NCBI GenBank assembly: GCA_045585835.1
Contig: JAZMZG010000009.1
Location: forward strand, 124,001 to 188,000
Direction of reading: 5' to 3'
Origin: CALCTE01 sp045585835
Lineage (GTDB): Bacteria > Bacillota > Clostridia > Oscillospirales > CAG-272
Length of the DNA stretch: 64,000 nucleotides
Of the stretch, positions 16,377 through 23,997 are shown piece after piece (positions within the stretch are counted from its first letter, which is position 1; every line of letters starts with the position of its first letter). The notes under the pieces are model-generated. The model did no database searches, had not been told where the DNA came from, and worked only from the letters and a program-made list of their open reading frames with translations. The translations under genes and the position numbers were made by a program.

Positions 16377-17387
16377 TTGAAAATGAAATATAAGGCATCT
16401 ATTGCCGCAGGGCTCGTTTTTGCTATGTATATATTTTCGCTTTTTTTCGGTTCTCAAAGCGTAAGGGAGGCGATAGCGCTTTGCGCAAAAAGTCTTGTAC
16501 CGGGACTTTTTTGCTCCGTCGTTTTTTCTCTTTATCTTGTCAAAAGCGGAATTTGGACGTATTTTGGACAGGGCGCACTTTTTATGACGGGACTTTTGTG
16601 CGGCTTTCCGACGGGTGCGATAATGGCATCAAGCTTATATAAAAGCGGGCAGATATCCGAAAATCAGGCAAGGAGGCTGTGTTTTCTCTATTCCTTGCCG
16701 TCGCCCGCTTTCGTTATATCGGTGGTTGGCGGCGAAATGTACGGCAGTCTGCTTTTGGGTGCTATGCTCTATACGGTCTTGCTGATGTCGCTTCTTGTGT
16801 GCGATATGATATTTTATGCGGGTGAGGAAAACACGCCCCCCGAAAAGAAATGCCGGGGACTTCTTATCTCACTTGTCGATTCTTTATCGGAAAGCGGACA
16901 AAAGTGCCTTACGATATGTTCTTTTGTGATGTTTTTCTACGTTATCGGAAGCGCTGTTTCCAATATCGGTTTTGCAAATAAATATATCGCCGCTCTCGTT
17001 TTATCGCTTTTGGAGATGACGGGTGCCGTGTCGGCAATATCTGCGCTTTCGCCGAATACGGCGTTTGTTATGACGGCGTTTGCACTTGCGTTTTCGGGGC
17101 TGTCGGTTGGCGCACAGGTGGGATTTTACGCAACCCACGGCGGTATTTCGATGAGAGGGTATTTTGTCAAAAGAACGGTTCTCGGGGCAGTGGCCGTGTT
17201 ACTTTCTCTTGCACTTGTGTATCTGTCTTCCGCTTGCTTTGCCATTGTTTGCGCAACTGTTCTTTTTTGTTTTTTCTTTGTGCGAAAATATCTGCAAAAG
17301 GGCGGCAAAAATAAGAAAGATGCCGAAAATGCGGCGTATGAGGGCTTCGTCTATAAAGCCGCCGATAAGGCAAAAAGCAAGGCTTGA
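16377..17387 (+). CDS. ylbJ: Sporulation integral membrane protein YlbJ-like
   Basis: Polytopic membrane protein, about 336 residues, of the YlbJ/nucleoside-recognition (Gate) family, required for spore cortex formation in Bacillus. About eight hydrophobic segments and the family block LLCGFPTGA (about residues 80-88) followed by an SSLYKSGQIS segment are visible. The start chosen is TTG 16377-16379, six bases after GGAGGTG; ATG 16383 is the alternative. The last 189 bases are also coding on the other strand, where the second TauE-like gene ends. The YlbJ tail there (about 60 residues, Lys/Ala-rich) looks unconserved. Confidence 0.8.
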   Translation: MKMKYKASIAAGLVFAMYIFSLFFGSQSVREAIALCAKSLVPGLFCSVVFSLYLVKSGIWTYFGQGALFMTGLLCGFPTGAIMASSLYKSGQISENQARRLCFLYSLPSPAFVISVVGGEMYGSLLLGAMLYTVLLMSLLVCDMIFYAGEENTPPEKKCRGLLISLVDSLSESGQKCLTICSFVMFFYVIGSAVSNIGFANKYIAALVLSLLEMTGAVSAISALSPNTAFVMTAFALAFSGLSVGAQVGFYATHGGISMRGYFVKRTVLGAVAVLLSLALVYLSSACFAIVCATVLFCFFFVRKYLQKGGKNKKDAENAAYEGFVYKAADKAKSKA

Positions 17388-17621
17388 GCAAGTACAAACG
17401 GGGCAAATAAGAAGTATCAGCTCCTTTTGCGATTTAAAGAGCTTGTGCTTGAATACAAGCGAAATGAGGGCAGATGGGAGAAAAAATAAGAGGTTTATAC
17501 CTTGCGCCGTAAGCTGCGGTACGTCTTTTACGAGCGTCAGATATATTACCAAAAGTCCGCCGCCGCCAACTCCCATAGCGGCAAGTATTGCGCATATTAT
17601 TCCCGCTAAAAAATCCATCAT
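17199..17621 (-). CDS. TauE/SafE-type permease, C-terminal half-size protein
   Basis: About 140 residues starting MMDFLAGIICAI, with a glycine-rich repeat motif AAMGVGGGGLLVIYL and about four membrane segments. This is one repeat of the TauE/SafE anion-exporter fold, usually about 250 residues with two repeats. Its ATG overlaps the stop of the partner half (GGATGATGG), so the two halves are translationally coupled and probably form a heterodimer. The 3' end overlaps ylbJ by 189 bases tail to tail, and the end of the TauE domain (IRRIFGIFLIFAALLQIF) lies within the overlap. The substrate is unknown; sulfite, sulfoacetate and other anions are known in the family. Confidence 0.8.
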   Translation of the reverse strand: MMDFLAGIICAILAAMGVGGGGLLVIYLTLVKDVPQLTAQGINLLFFLPSALISLVFKHKLFKSQKELILLICPVCTCSSLAFCLIGGFIDEALIRRIFGIFLIFAALLQIFSHKEKTKKNSCANNGKASGRQIHKCKRK

Positions 17622-17986
17622 CCGAAAAGCATCCTTATCCCTGCCCAAAGCACCAAAAGCGAAAAGACCGTATTTAGTGCCGAGGGCTTGATTTTTGAAA
17701 ATATAAAGGCTCCCGCAAGGCCGCCCAAGACCGACGGGATAAGGTAGGGCAGAGAGTCTGAAAAAGTGACGTTTCCCCTTAAAAGATATACGGCGGTGCT
17801 TGATAAGGACATAAAAAATGTGCAAAGCAAGGTTATGGCTACAGCCGCCTTAAATCCGTCTTTCTTTTCTTTGAAAAGGTGCCCGAGGTAAAGCACGAGC
17901 ACAACGCCGCCGCCCGTGCCCAAAAGTCCGTTTACCGCACCCGCAAGTACGCTAAACAATATTACAGAAATCCGCTTTTTCTCCAT
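17618..17986 (-). CDS. TauE/SafE-type permease, N-terminal half-size protein
   Basis: 122 residues with four membrane segments and the family glycine motif GAVNGLLGTGGGVVLVLYL near the N-terminus; it ends WAGIRMLFG, as TauE repeats do. AAAAAGGAG precedes the start. Together with the overlapping downstream gene it reconstitutes a full two-repeat exporter. Half-size TauE pairs of this kind occur in Clostridia as far as I recall. Confidence 0.85.
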   Translation of the reverse strand: MEKKRISVILFSVLAGAVNGLLGTGGGVVLVLYLGHLFKEKKDGFKAAVAITLLCTFFMSLSSTAVYLLRGNVTFSDSLPYLIPSVLGGLAGAFIFSKIKPSALNTVFSLLVLWAGIRMLFG

Positions 17987-18043
17987 AAAACGCTCCTTTT
18001 TGGGATATTTTTTCCCTTTTTCAAAAAAATATTCCCACGAAGG

Positions 18044-18079
18044 AAAGGCACTTACGACTTATTTGCCGTAAGTGCCTTT
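18044..18079 (-). terminator. Terminator of the phage-like cluster
   Basis: 13-bp perfect stem (AAAGGCACTTACG at 18044-18056, complement at 18067-18079) with a ten-base loop, three bases after the stop of the last cluster gene. A second A/T-rich stretch follows. Confidence 0.8.
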
Positions 18080-18082
18080 TTG

Positions 18083-18973
18083 TTATCCGTTTATAGCTTG
18101 TTCGAAGGTCATATACTTGTCAAGACCATTGTCTATATAATACTTGTACTTTGTATCGTCGCTCATACTTACGTGTCTTAAAACGAAGAGATGCTCTCTT
18201 ATTTCATCGGATTTTCCTACCATCGTGCTTCCGGAGGTCGCACCGTTTGATTGTACGGTGGTGACGGTGTTTACCGAGGACAAGTCAATGCCGTTTTCGG
18301 CAAGATAGTCACCTGCGTACTGTTTTAAGTACGTCATATATTTACTGCCGCTTTCTTCGCCCGCACCCTCCGCTACGAGCTTTGCGGCGGCGAGCATTGC
18401 GTTGTTTTTATATTCGTACGCCTGTTGCTCAAGCTTTGCTTTGCTTATTGCGTTGCTTGCCTCTTGAGCCGCCACACGCCTTGCCTCCAAGGCGTTTTGT
18501 ATCTTATCCTGCTCGCGTTGGTAAAGAAGCGCCTCTATTCTTGTGCTTTCGCTGCGAAGCTCTTTAAGCATTGTGTTTAAGTTTTCAAGCTTTGCTCTTG
18601 ACAGTCCCGAAGCCATATCACCGCTTTGAGAAAGCAGTATTCCGTCAAGCTCTGCAAGAGCGCTGTCAAGCGCCGTATTGAAACGAAGCTCTTGTGTTTT
18701 TACTTCTCCACCCTGTGCGGAAAGGCCGTAGTTTGCGAAATTTTCCCGCATTATCGGAACGGTGCTCATCGCCTCGTTATATACCTGACGCTTTTTTGTG
18801 TGCGTATCTTTTTTGAGAGTCTCAAGATTCTTTTCGTATTCTTGGTCAAGTATATCGTCCTTGATATTTTTTTCGCTTTCAAGCGCCGACTTTATGCCTT
18901 CTATCGTGGCGTAGTCCGCTATATTGAGGTCTATGCCGTTTTTATTTTTGTCGGTACTTTTTTTGGTGCTCAT
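18083..18973 (-). CDS. Coiled-coil protein at the end of the phage-like cluster (possible internal or ejection protein)
   Basis: 296 residues, highly charged and helical. The segment from about 20 to 215 is almost continuous predicted coiled coil, rich in Glu, Lys, Ala and Gln, followed by a Ser/Thr-rich stretch and a short C-terminal domain ending FEQAING. No signal peptide or membrane segment. It follows the nozzle-like gene, where P22-type phages encode needle or ejection proteins, so an internal virion or tail-plug role is possible. I recognise no specific family. AAGGAGG precedes the ATG. Confidence 0.6.
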   Translation of the reverse strand: MSTKKSTDKNKNGIDLNIADYATIEGIKSALESEKNIKDDILDQEYEKNLETLKKDTHTKKRQVYNEAMSTVPIMRENFANYGLSAQGGEVKTQELRFNTALDSALAELDGILLSQSGDMASGLSRAKLENLNTMLKELRSESTRIEALLYQREQDKIQNALEARRVAAQEASNAISKAKLEQQAYEYKNNAMLAAAKLVAEGAGEESGSKYMTYLKQYAGDYLAENGIDLSSVNTVTTVQSNGATSGSTMVGKSDEIREHLFVLRHVSMSDDTKYKYYIDNGLDKYMTFEQAING

Positions 18974-18985
18974 TTATCTGCCTCC

Positions 18986-20764
18986 TTAAATCGTGTATTC
19001 GTAATCTATGCAGTCGAGCTCGAAACTGCCTCCGAGTACGTCCATTTTTATGTTGAAGCTGTGAGCGGGAGGCAGAGAAAGCGGAATGACCGTTCTGTGA
19101 AACATGCCGCCCGGCGTGTCCTCGTGCTTTATGCAGGCAGAGAAGTCATAGTCGCCTCCCGTCTTCCCGTCACAGAAAAAGTATAAATTTATGTCAACGC
19201 TGTTTTTACAGCGATAAGAAAGTATGATGTTTTTCAGCTTCTTTTCGATTCTGGGAAGCCCCAGTCCGTTTGGAGCGGTAGTAAGCGACCTTTTTAAAGT
19301 TTCACCGAAATCGGTGTCGCTTTCACCGTATACGTCTATTTGTCCCATATCGGAAAAGAAGAAAACGTTTCCGCAATATTCTATGGGAAAGTTCACGTTA
19401 AATCCGCTCAAAACGTACCAACAGAGCTTTCGCTCGGCTTTGAGGGTGCCGTAATTTGTAAGATACGGCACTTGGCTGTAATCCCAAACGTATACTTTAT
19501 CTGCCACGAACAGATAGTACTTACCGTTATAATCGAGAGAATAGCCTTTATTTGAGGCAAGCTTTGCTTGCGCTATAAGTCCGTTTTCGCCGCCGTTTAT
19601 GTTTGCGGATACGGAAAGCACGTTATTTTCGTTTTCCGATATGGTTGAGCTTAACATAAACAGGCCTCTTTTTGATGAGCAGAAAACGGCGTTGTTGTCT
19701 ATGAGCTGTATCGTATGGGGCATATCGCAGCCAATGGAGGAGTTTATGGTACGCCTTGAAAATATGACGCCGCTGTCGTTATATACGTAGCTTAAAGCGT
19801 GGATACTGTTTTCGCAAAAAACAATAAGCTCGTTGTACTGCTTTAAAAGTCCCGTTATCTTATCGCCCTCGTGCCCGATTATCTCGTACTTTGTGTCGGG
19901 AAAATAGCTTGGGTCGAGAAGTCCCGAGTGAAAGCAAAGGTTTGGCTCGTCTTTATTTCCCGAGAGAAAAATTCTCGTTCCAAGCCCGTCCGTACCGCCG
20001 AATACTGCGGAATATTTACAACCGAGAATTTTGTTTTTGCCTTCTCTGATATCCTCGTCCTTGCGGTAGGCTTTGATGCGAAGGTTGTTTATACCTTCAT
20101 CTTCCTCGGAAAAGCCCTGTACGGTTACGGTGCCGCTTTCTGCATCAAAGGTGCATTTGTCGGTGATGTCCGTCCCCGAAAGAGTTGCGGAAAATTCGCT
20201 TTTTAATGAGCCGAGCGGGAGCTTATATTCACCGTCGCCGTCAAAGTTGAACCACACCTCAAAGCCGCAGCCTATCATATTGAAGCTTTCGTAAACGGTC
20301 GTCGTGGAGCCGTCACGGCTTCTGTCTATGGCGACTACGGGTATATACGGCTCTACGGCTTTAAGCTCGGTATCGTAGCAGTAATAGCAGTCTTTTGACA
20401 TAATGTAGAGCTTGCCTGCAAAAGAGAACATAACGCACTCGGGCACGTCAAGCGTATCGATAAGAGTCGGCGCCGACTCGTTTGGAAAGTCCCAAGAGAA
20501 AAGAGATATTCCAAGCTGCATAAACAGCTTGTCGTTAAATACGGCACGAGCCTTACATACGCCTTGGAGGACCTTTTTAACACGGTGCTGACCGGGTCTT
20601 GATACAAGACTGCCGTTTTCCAAAAGGAAATTTTCCATATATTGCAGAGTAGTGTTGCTTCGTATGTTGTTTGTGCCGAAACGAATGCCTCCGCTAAAGT
20701 CGCTTTGCGAAAAAATTTTACGGTGATTCGTTTCTCTGTAGTCGTATATTTTCTTAAATGACAT
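18986..20764 (-). CDS. Phage tail-nozzle/stabilisation-like protein (P22 gp10-like beta-propeller)
   Basis: 592 residues. The N-terminal segment (FSGGIRFGTNNIRSNTTLQ, then NFLLENGSLVSRPGQHRV) is the signature of podoviral nozzle or packaged-DNA stabilisation proteins, which begin with a short region on virion assembly and G-x-L-x-x-R-P-G. The rest is beta-rich with repeated aromatic blades (for example KLFMQLGISLF, KLYIMSKDCYY, KYYLFVADKVYVWDY), consistent with a propeller. It begins 10 bases inside the end of the adaptor gene. Inferred to close the neck below the portal and adaptor. No receptor-binding domain is visible. Confidence 0.7.
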   Translation of the reverse strand: MSFKKIYDYRETNHRKIFSQSDFSGGIRFGTNNIRSNTTLQYMENFLLENGSLVSRPGQHRVKKVLQGVCKARAVFNDKLFMQLGISLFSWDFPNESAPTLIDTLDVPECVMFSFAGKLYIMSKDCYYCYDTELKAVEPYIPVVAIDRSRDGSTTTVYESFNMIGCGFEVWFNFDGDGEYKLPLGSLKSEFSATLSGTDITDKCTFDAESGTVTVQGFSEEDEGINNLRIKAYRKDEDIREGKNKILGCKYSAVFGGTDGLGTRIFLSGNKDEPNLCFHSGLLDPSYFPDTKYEIIGHEGDKITGLLKQYNELIVFCENSIHALSYVYNDSGVIFSRRTINSSIGCDMPHTIQLIDNNAVFCSSKRGLFMLSSTISENENNVLSVSANINGGENGLIAQAKLASNKGYSLDYNGKYYLFVADKVYVWDYSQVPYLTNYGTLKAERKLCWYVLSGFNVNFPIEYCGNVFFFSDMGQIDVYGESDTDFGETLKRSLTTAPNGLGLPRIEKKLKNIILSYRCKNSVDINLYFFCDGKTGGDYDFSACIKHEDTPGGMFHRTVIPLSLPPAHSFNIKMDVLGGSFELDCIDYEYTI

Positions 20765-21356
20765 TTCTTCCCCTCTTTTCTGTGCTGTAAACTCTGTTAA
20801 AGGGCGGGGTGTTCAGCTTGTCAACGTTATAGCGGTTAGCCATCAGCTCGTCGAAGCGGTATTTTATTCTGAAAAAAAGCTCGTCTTCGCTGCGGTCGCA
20901 AAGCTCTGCGGCGGCGCCGTAAGCGACTGCGTCGGCAATATATGCATCTACGGAAAGCTCGAAAAGGTCATCTTTTCCCGCAATACTGTGCGGAAAGTGT
21001 CTGTATATTATACTGTACTTACCCGCTTCCTTTGGACGAAAGCAAAGAGAAGAGCCGATGATATCAACGCAGTTTTTATACGTTGCACCGCTCGGAGATA
21101 TAAGTAGCTCAACGGCCGCAAAGTCTTGCGGTATAGATAAAAAGACGTTTTCGTTTTTTGCGGCTTCAACCGTTATTTCGTCTTTTTCGAGACCGCAGAT
21201 CGTCATAACTTTCCGTAAAGCAACGTCAACAGCAAAGTCTATATGGAGCTTTCTGTCTGCTACGGAGGATACGTCCTCGGTAAGTATCCGGCCGTTTTTT
21301 GAGTATTCACAGAGGATCTTCATAATATTTGTTTTAAGCTCACCGAGTGTTATCAT
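20754..21356 (-). CDS. Head-completion adaptor-like protein
   Basis: 200 residues. Mostly helical ends with a central beta-rich part. The C-terminal helical segment (DAYIADAVAYGAAAELCDR, then FRIKYRFDELMANRY) resembles phage adaptor proteins that plug onto the portal ring (gp4, gp6 or gp15 type). It sits between coat and nozzle genes, the place of an adaptor in podoviral modules. Function inferred from order and fold pattern only. Confidence 0.6.
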   Translation of the reverse strand: MITLGELKTNIMKILCEYSKNGRILTEDVSSVADRKLHIDFAVDVALRKVMTICGLEKDEITVEAAKNENVFLSIPQDFAAVELLISPSGATYKNCVDIIGSSLCFRPKEAGKYSIIYRHFPHSIAGKDDLFELSVDAYIADAVAYGAAAELCDRSEDELFFRIKYRFDELMANRYNVDKLNTPPFNRVYSTEKRGRNVI

Positions 21357-21365
21357 AGCTGCCTC

Positions 21366-21635
21366 CTAAACTACGTCGTAAAAAAGTATTCTTACGTCGG
21401 CGCCGTTTTCGTCACTGCAAAGTTTTATATCGCCGAAAAGACGGAGTGTATCGCCTTCGTTTAAAATATAGCTGTCGCCGTTTGCGGTAATATCTCTTTT
21501 ACCGCCCAAGAAGACTTTTCCGCTTACCACCGAGAGCAAGCAGGGCTGTGATTTGGTGGAGAGCTCGTACGCTTCATTTGTCAAAGTGAGCTTTTGAGTT
21601 TTAATGGGTTTGATGGGATAGGTGGTGGTGTTCAT
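21366..21635 (-). CDS. Small beta-rich virion-associated protein, unknown
   Basis: 89 residues, starting MNTTTYPIK, almost entirely predicted beta strands with glycine turns and one pair of cysteines. It could be a head decoration, spike or fibre base protein; cupin-like small beta sandwiches of this size occur in phage heads. It follows the coat gene after a strong hairpin. I do not recognise the family. Confidence 0.55.
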   Translation of the reverse strand: MNTTTYPIKPIKTQKLTLTNEAYELSTKSQPCLLSVVSGKVFLGGKRDITANGDSYILNEGDTLRLFGDIKLCSDENGADVRILFYDVV

Positions 21636-21655
21636 TTATTTTCTCCTTTCGTTTC

Positions 21656-21680
21656 GGCTCGGGAGTTTATCTCCCGAGCC
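21656..21680 (-). terminator. Strong hairpin after the major capsid gene
   Basis: Perfect 10-bp stem GGCTCGGGAG/CTCCCGAGCC with a TTTAT loop, 22 bases after the coat gene stop. On the minus strand no U-run follows (GAAACG), so it more likely stabilises or processes the coat mRNA than terminates. On the plus strand it is followed by TTGTTTTT. Confidence 0.5.
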
Positions 21681-21702
21681 TTGTTTTTAGCCGTAGATGC
21701 TA

Positions 21703-22614
21703 TCAGGGATTGGAAAAGATGACTGCACGGGCGTCTGCAACGCCGAAAGCGTAGTCAACGTAGCCGATATAGTCAGTTACGAGGGGGTTATCCTGTGTTG
21801 CAACGAGAACGGTGGGCTTGGTGATGTAGACGAGCTTGAGTATCTCTTTTATCATCATGCTGTCGGCAAGAGCCCACTGATCGCCGGAAAGACCGATACC
21901 GCCGCCGCCTACTACGAAATACTTAAGTCCGTGTACGGGGTTTGCGGCAAAGGTAGAGCCGTCGGGGTTGTATTTGGGGCAGAGCTTTGCATCGGGACCG
22001 CATATCTCTCTTGCCTTGCTTTCAAGCTCGGGACTTACTAAAAGAAGGTCGTAGTTACCGCCGAGGGGAAGTCCGTCAGGTGTGAGAAATCCGCTTGCGA
22101 GCTTCTGCGCTTCTGTAATAGCGGAAACGGAAAGAGTTTCGCTGATAAGGTTAGAGAAGGTTTTTGCGTTCGCATCGGTATTGATGGGGTGGTCTGTTGC
22201 TGCCCAAGTCTTACCATCGGCAAGCTTTGTGGTGGTAAATGCGTTTTGGAAAAGTCTATAGAAGCTGTTAAGCACGGTCATATATGCGGAATCCGCAAGG
22301 CGTGTACCCGTTTTCTGTGCTTCACCGGACATATCGATTTTTGCCTTTTTATAGCTTACCGTAGCGGCGATAGCGTGTTCGATGGGAGTTATAGTGGTGA
22401 TAAAGCTTCTCTTTTGGTCGGAGTGCATCAAAGTTCCGTCATATTCGGGAAGCTCACCGAAACCGCCTACGCCTTCGAGACGGTAGTCTACCTCTGCTTG
22501 CTCTACGATGCCTGCAAGTTGTGAAATGAGGTCCATTCTTTCGTCATAGCGAAGCTCAAAGCGCTTCTTGACAAGAGGGTAGAGGTCATTGGGCCAAGTG
22601 TAAATATCATTCAT
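21703..22614 (-). CDS. Major capsid protein, HK97-fold-like
   Basis: 303 residues. Recognised as a coat protein by position and by its pattern: an N-terminal helical arm (LVKKRFELRYDERMDLISQL), a central E-loop-like region with AAATDHPINTD, and a C-terminal domain with LLVSPELESKAREICGP and DYAFGVADARAVIFSNP. DHP-N motifs and a C-terminal small beta end are common in Mu- and P22-type coat proteins. Strong AAAGGAG before the ATG and the following hairpin suit a highly expressed gene. It is not split, so a full-length product is expected. Confidence 0.75.
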   Translation of the reverse strand: MNDIYTWPNDLYPLVKKRFELRYDERMDLISQLAGIVEQAEVDYRLEGVGGFGELPEYDGTLMHSDQKRSFITTITPIEHAIAATVSYKKAKIDMSGEAQKTGTRLADSAYMTVLNSFYRLFQNAFTTTKLADGKTWAATDHPINTDANAKTFSNLISETLSVSAITEAQKLASGFLTPDGLPLGGNYDLLLVSPELESKAREICGPDAKLCPKYNPDGSTFAANPVHGLKYFVVGGGGIGLSGDQWALADSMMIKEILKLVYITKPTVLVATQDNPLVTDYIGYVDYAFGVADARAVIFSNP

Positions 22615-22631
22615 ATTTTTATCTCCTTTAA

Positions 22632-23330
22632 TTATTCATTTACTTTGTTCGTTGTGTGCTTTAAAAGCTTGAGGAAACAAGAAGGGAGCCCCTTTGAGTT
22701 ATTTGTCGAAAGGTCTTGTCCGATGCATCTGAAGATACCGGTGTCGGTAATTAGTCTGAAATCGTTATTTCCGCTTCCGGTTGTAATATAAGTAGAGCCA
22801 ATGTCGGGCAAAAGCGCGTAAACGTCGTCGTTATGCGGAATGCCGCCGGACTCTACGTTGAAATAGTAAGTTACAGATGAGTCCTCCTCATTATACTCTT
22901 GTGTTATGCCATATGATTTTCTTAAAGAACCGATCTTGTCGGTGTTTTGAGAACCGGGAGCTTTACTTATGAGCATGAGAGTGAAGTTTGTAAAGCAATT
23001 TTCGTCCATATACTCGGGAGAGAAAAGGCGTGTATTGGTTGAGTGTTCTTGGGAAAATTTAACCGCCATCGCCGAGGCTCTGTATATTGCATTCGGTGAG
23101 TCTATTACCTTAATGGTGTTTTTTGCGGGCATAATATTGCTTTGTACGTTTGCGGGGTGATCCTCCGCCGCAAGACCGATACAGTGGTCGCCCGTATTTG
23201 CCTTTACGGCGTAACCCTTGTAATCAAGAGTTAAAACGTCGTATTTTTTTACGGCAGTGGTTTCTTTGATGTTAAAATTTTTCATTGAGGGCTGCGCGTT
23301 TGACATGCCCTCGCAATATGCAAATTCCAT
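22632..23330 (-). CDS. Head protein of unknown role (possible decoration protein)
   Basis: 232 residues. The first 60 residues (AVKKYDVLTLDYKGYAVKA, then HCIGLAAEDHPA) resemble the head-decoration or DUF2190-like domain often placed between scaffold and coat genes. The rest is mixed alpha/beta with no pattern I know. It lies between scaffold and coat genes with tight spacing. Confidence 0.55.
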   Translation of the reverse strand: MEFAYCEGMSNAQPSMKNFNIKETTAVKKYDVLTLDYKGYAVKANTGDHCIGLAAEDHPANVQSNIMPAKNTIKVIDSPNAIYRASAMAVKFSQEHSTNTRLFSPEYMDENCFTNFTLMLISKAPGSQNTDKIGSLRKSYGITQEYNEEDSSVTYYFNVESGGIPHNDDVYALLPDIGSTYITTGSGNNDFRLITDTGIFRCIGQDLSTNNSKGLPSCFLKLLKHTTNKVNE

Positions 23331-23343
23331 AAATTATCTCCTT

Positions 23344-23997
23344 TTAATTAGATTTGATTTTTCTTTTGGGTATTTCCTCCAAAAGCTTTGCGTATTCGCG
23401 GTAAGACATTCCCGCTTTTGAAGCTATTGCTCTCTGCGTAGGCGTAAGAGAGCTCTCCGAGCTGTCTGCGGCTTTGTAAGACGATGCGGTACGCTTGAGG
23501 TGCGAAGAAAGGCGCAAGTTTTCTTCAATGCTCTTTGCCTTCAAAAATCCGCCGTATACCTCAAGTAAGGTCGCATCGGAAAATTCTTTTACGTAAGCCT
23601 TGTAAAAATTGCAAAAGTCCTCATCGCCGAGCAACGCCGCTATATCGAGATTCGGATAAGCCTTTGCAAGCTCTCTTTCTTCATTTTCGAATTTTTCTAT
23701 GATGGGGTCGCTTTCGACGGCGGCAGTATCCTCTGTAACCGCATCGGGAGTATTCTCGTTTGCGATTTCTTTATTCTCGGGAGTGCTTTGCGAGGTTTTT
23801 TCTTCAATTATTGCCATAAGCTCACCCGCAAGCTCCGAGGTGCTTTCGCCTTTAAGGATTCCTTGCACTTTCAAGTCCTTCAAAAGCTCTTTTATTGCAT
23901 AAAGAGAGGTGTTTTGCCTTCTTTCGCGGGAAAGTCTTTCTTCGACTATTTTGTTTACTTCCTCGGCTGAGAAGCTTTTTTCTTCGTTATTGTTCAT
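23344..23997 (-). CDS. Capsid scaffold protein-like
   Basis: 217 residues, acidic and helical: NKIVEERLSRERR at the N-terminus, a low-complexity Glu/Thr/Ser/Asn stretch at about 65-95, and a basic C-terminus (IPKRKIKSN). Scaffold proteins typically show a charged coiled coil with a small basic coat-binding C-terminus. It overlaps the portal gene by 11 bases and precedes the coat genes, the standard place. No protease is seen in the cluster. Confidence 0.65.
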   Translation of the reverse strand: MNNNEEKSFSAEEVNKIVEERLSRERRQNTSLYAIKELLKDLKVQGILKGESTSELAGELMAIIEEKTSQSTPENKEIANENTPDAVTEDTAAVESDPIIEKFENEERELAKAYPNLDIAALLGDEDFCNFYKAYVKEFSDATLLEVYGGFLKAKSIEENLRLSSHLKRTASSYKAADSSESSLTPTQRAIASKAGMSYREYAKLLEEIPKRKIKSN

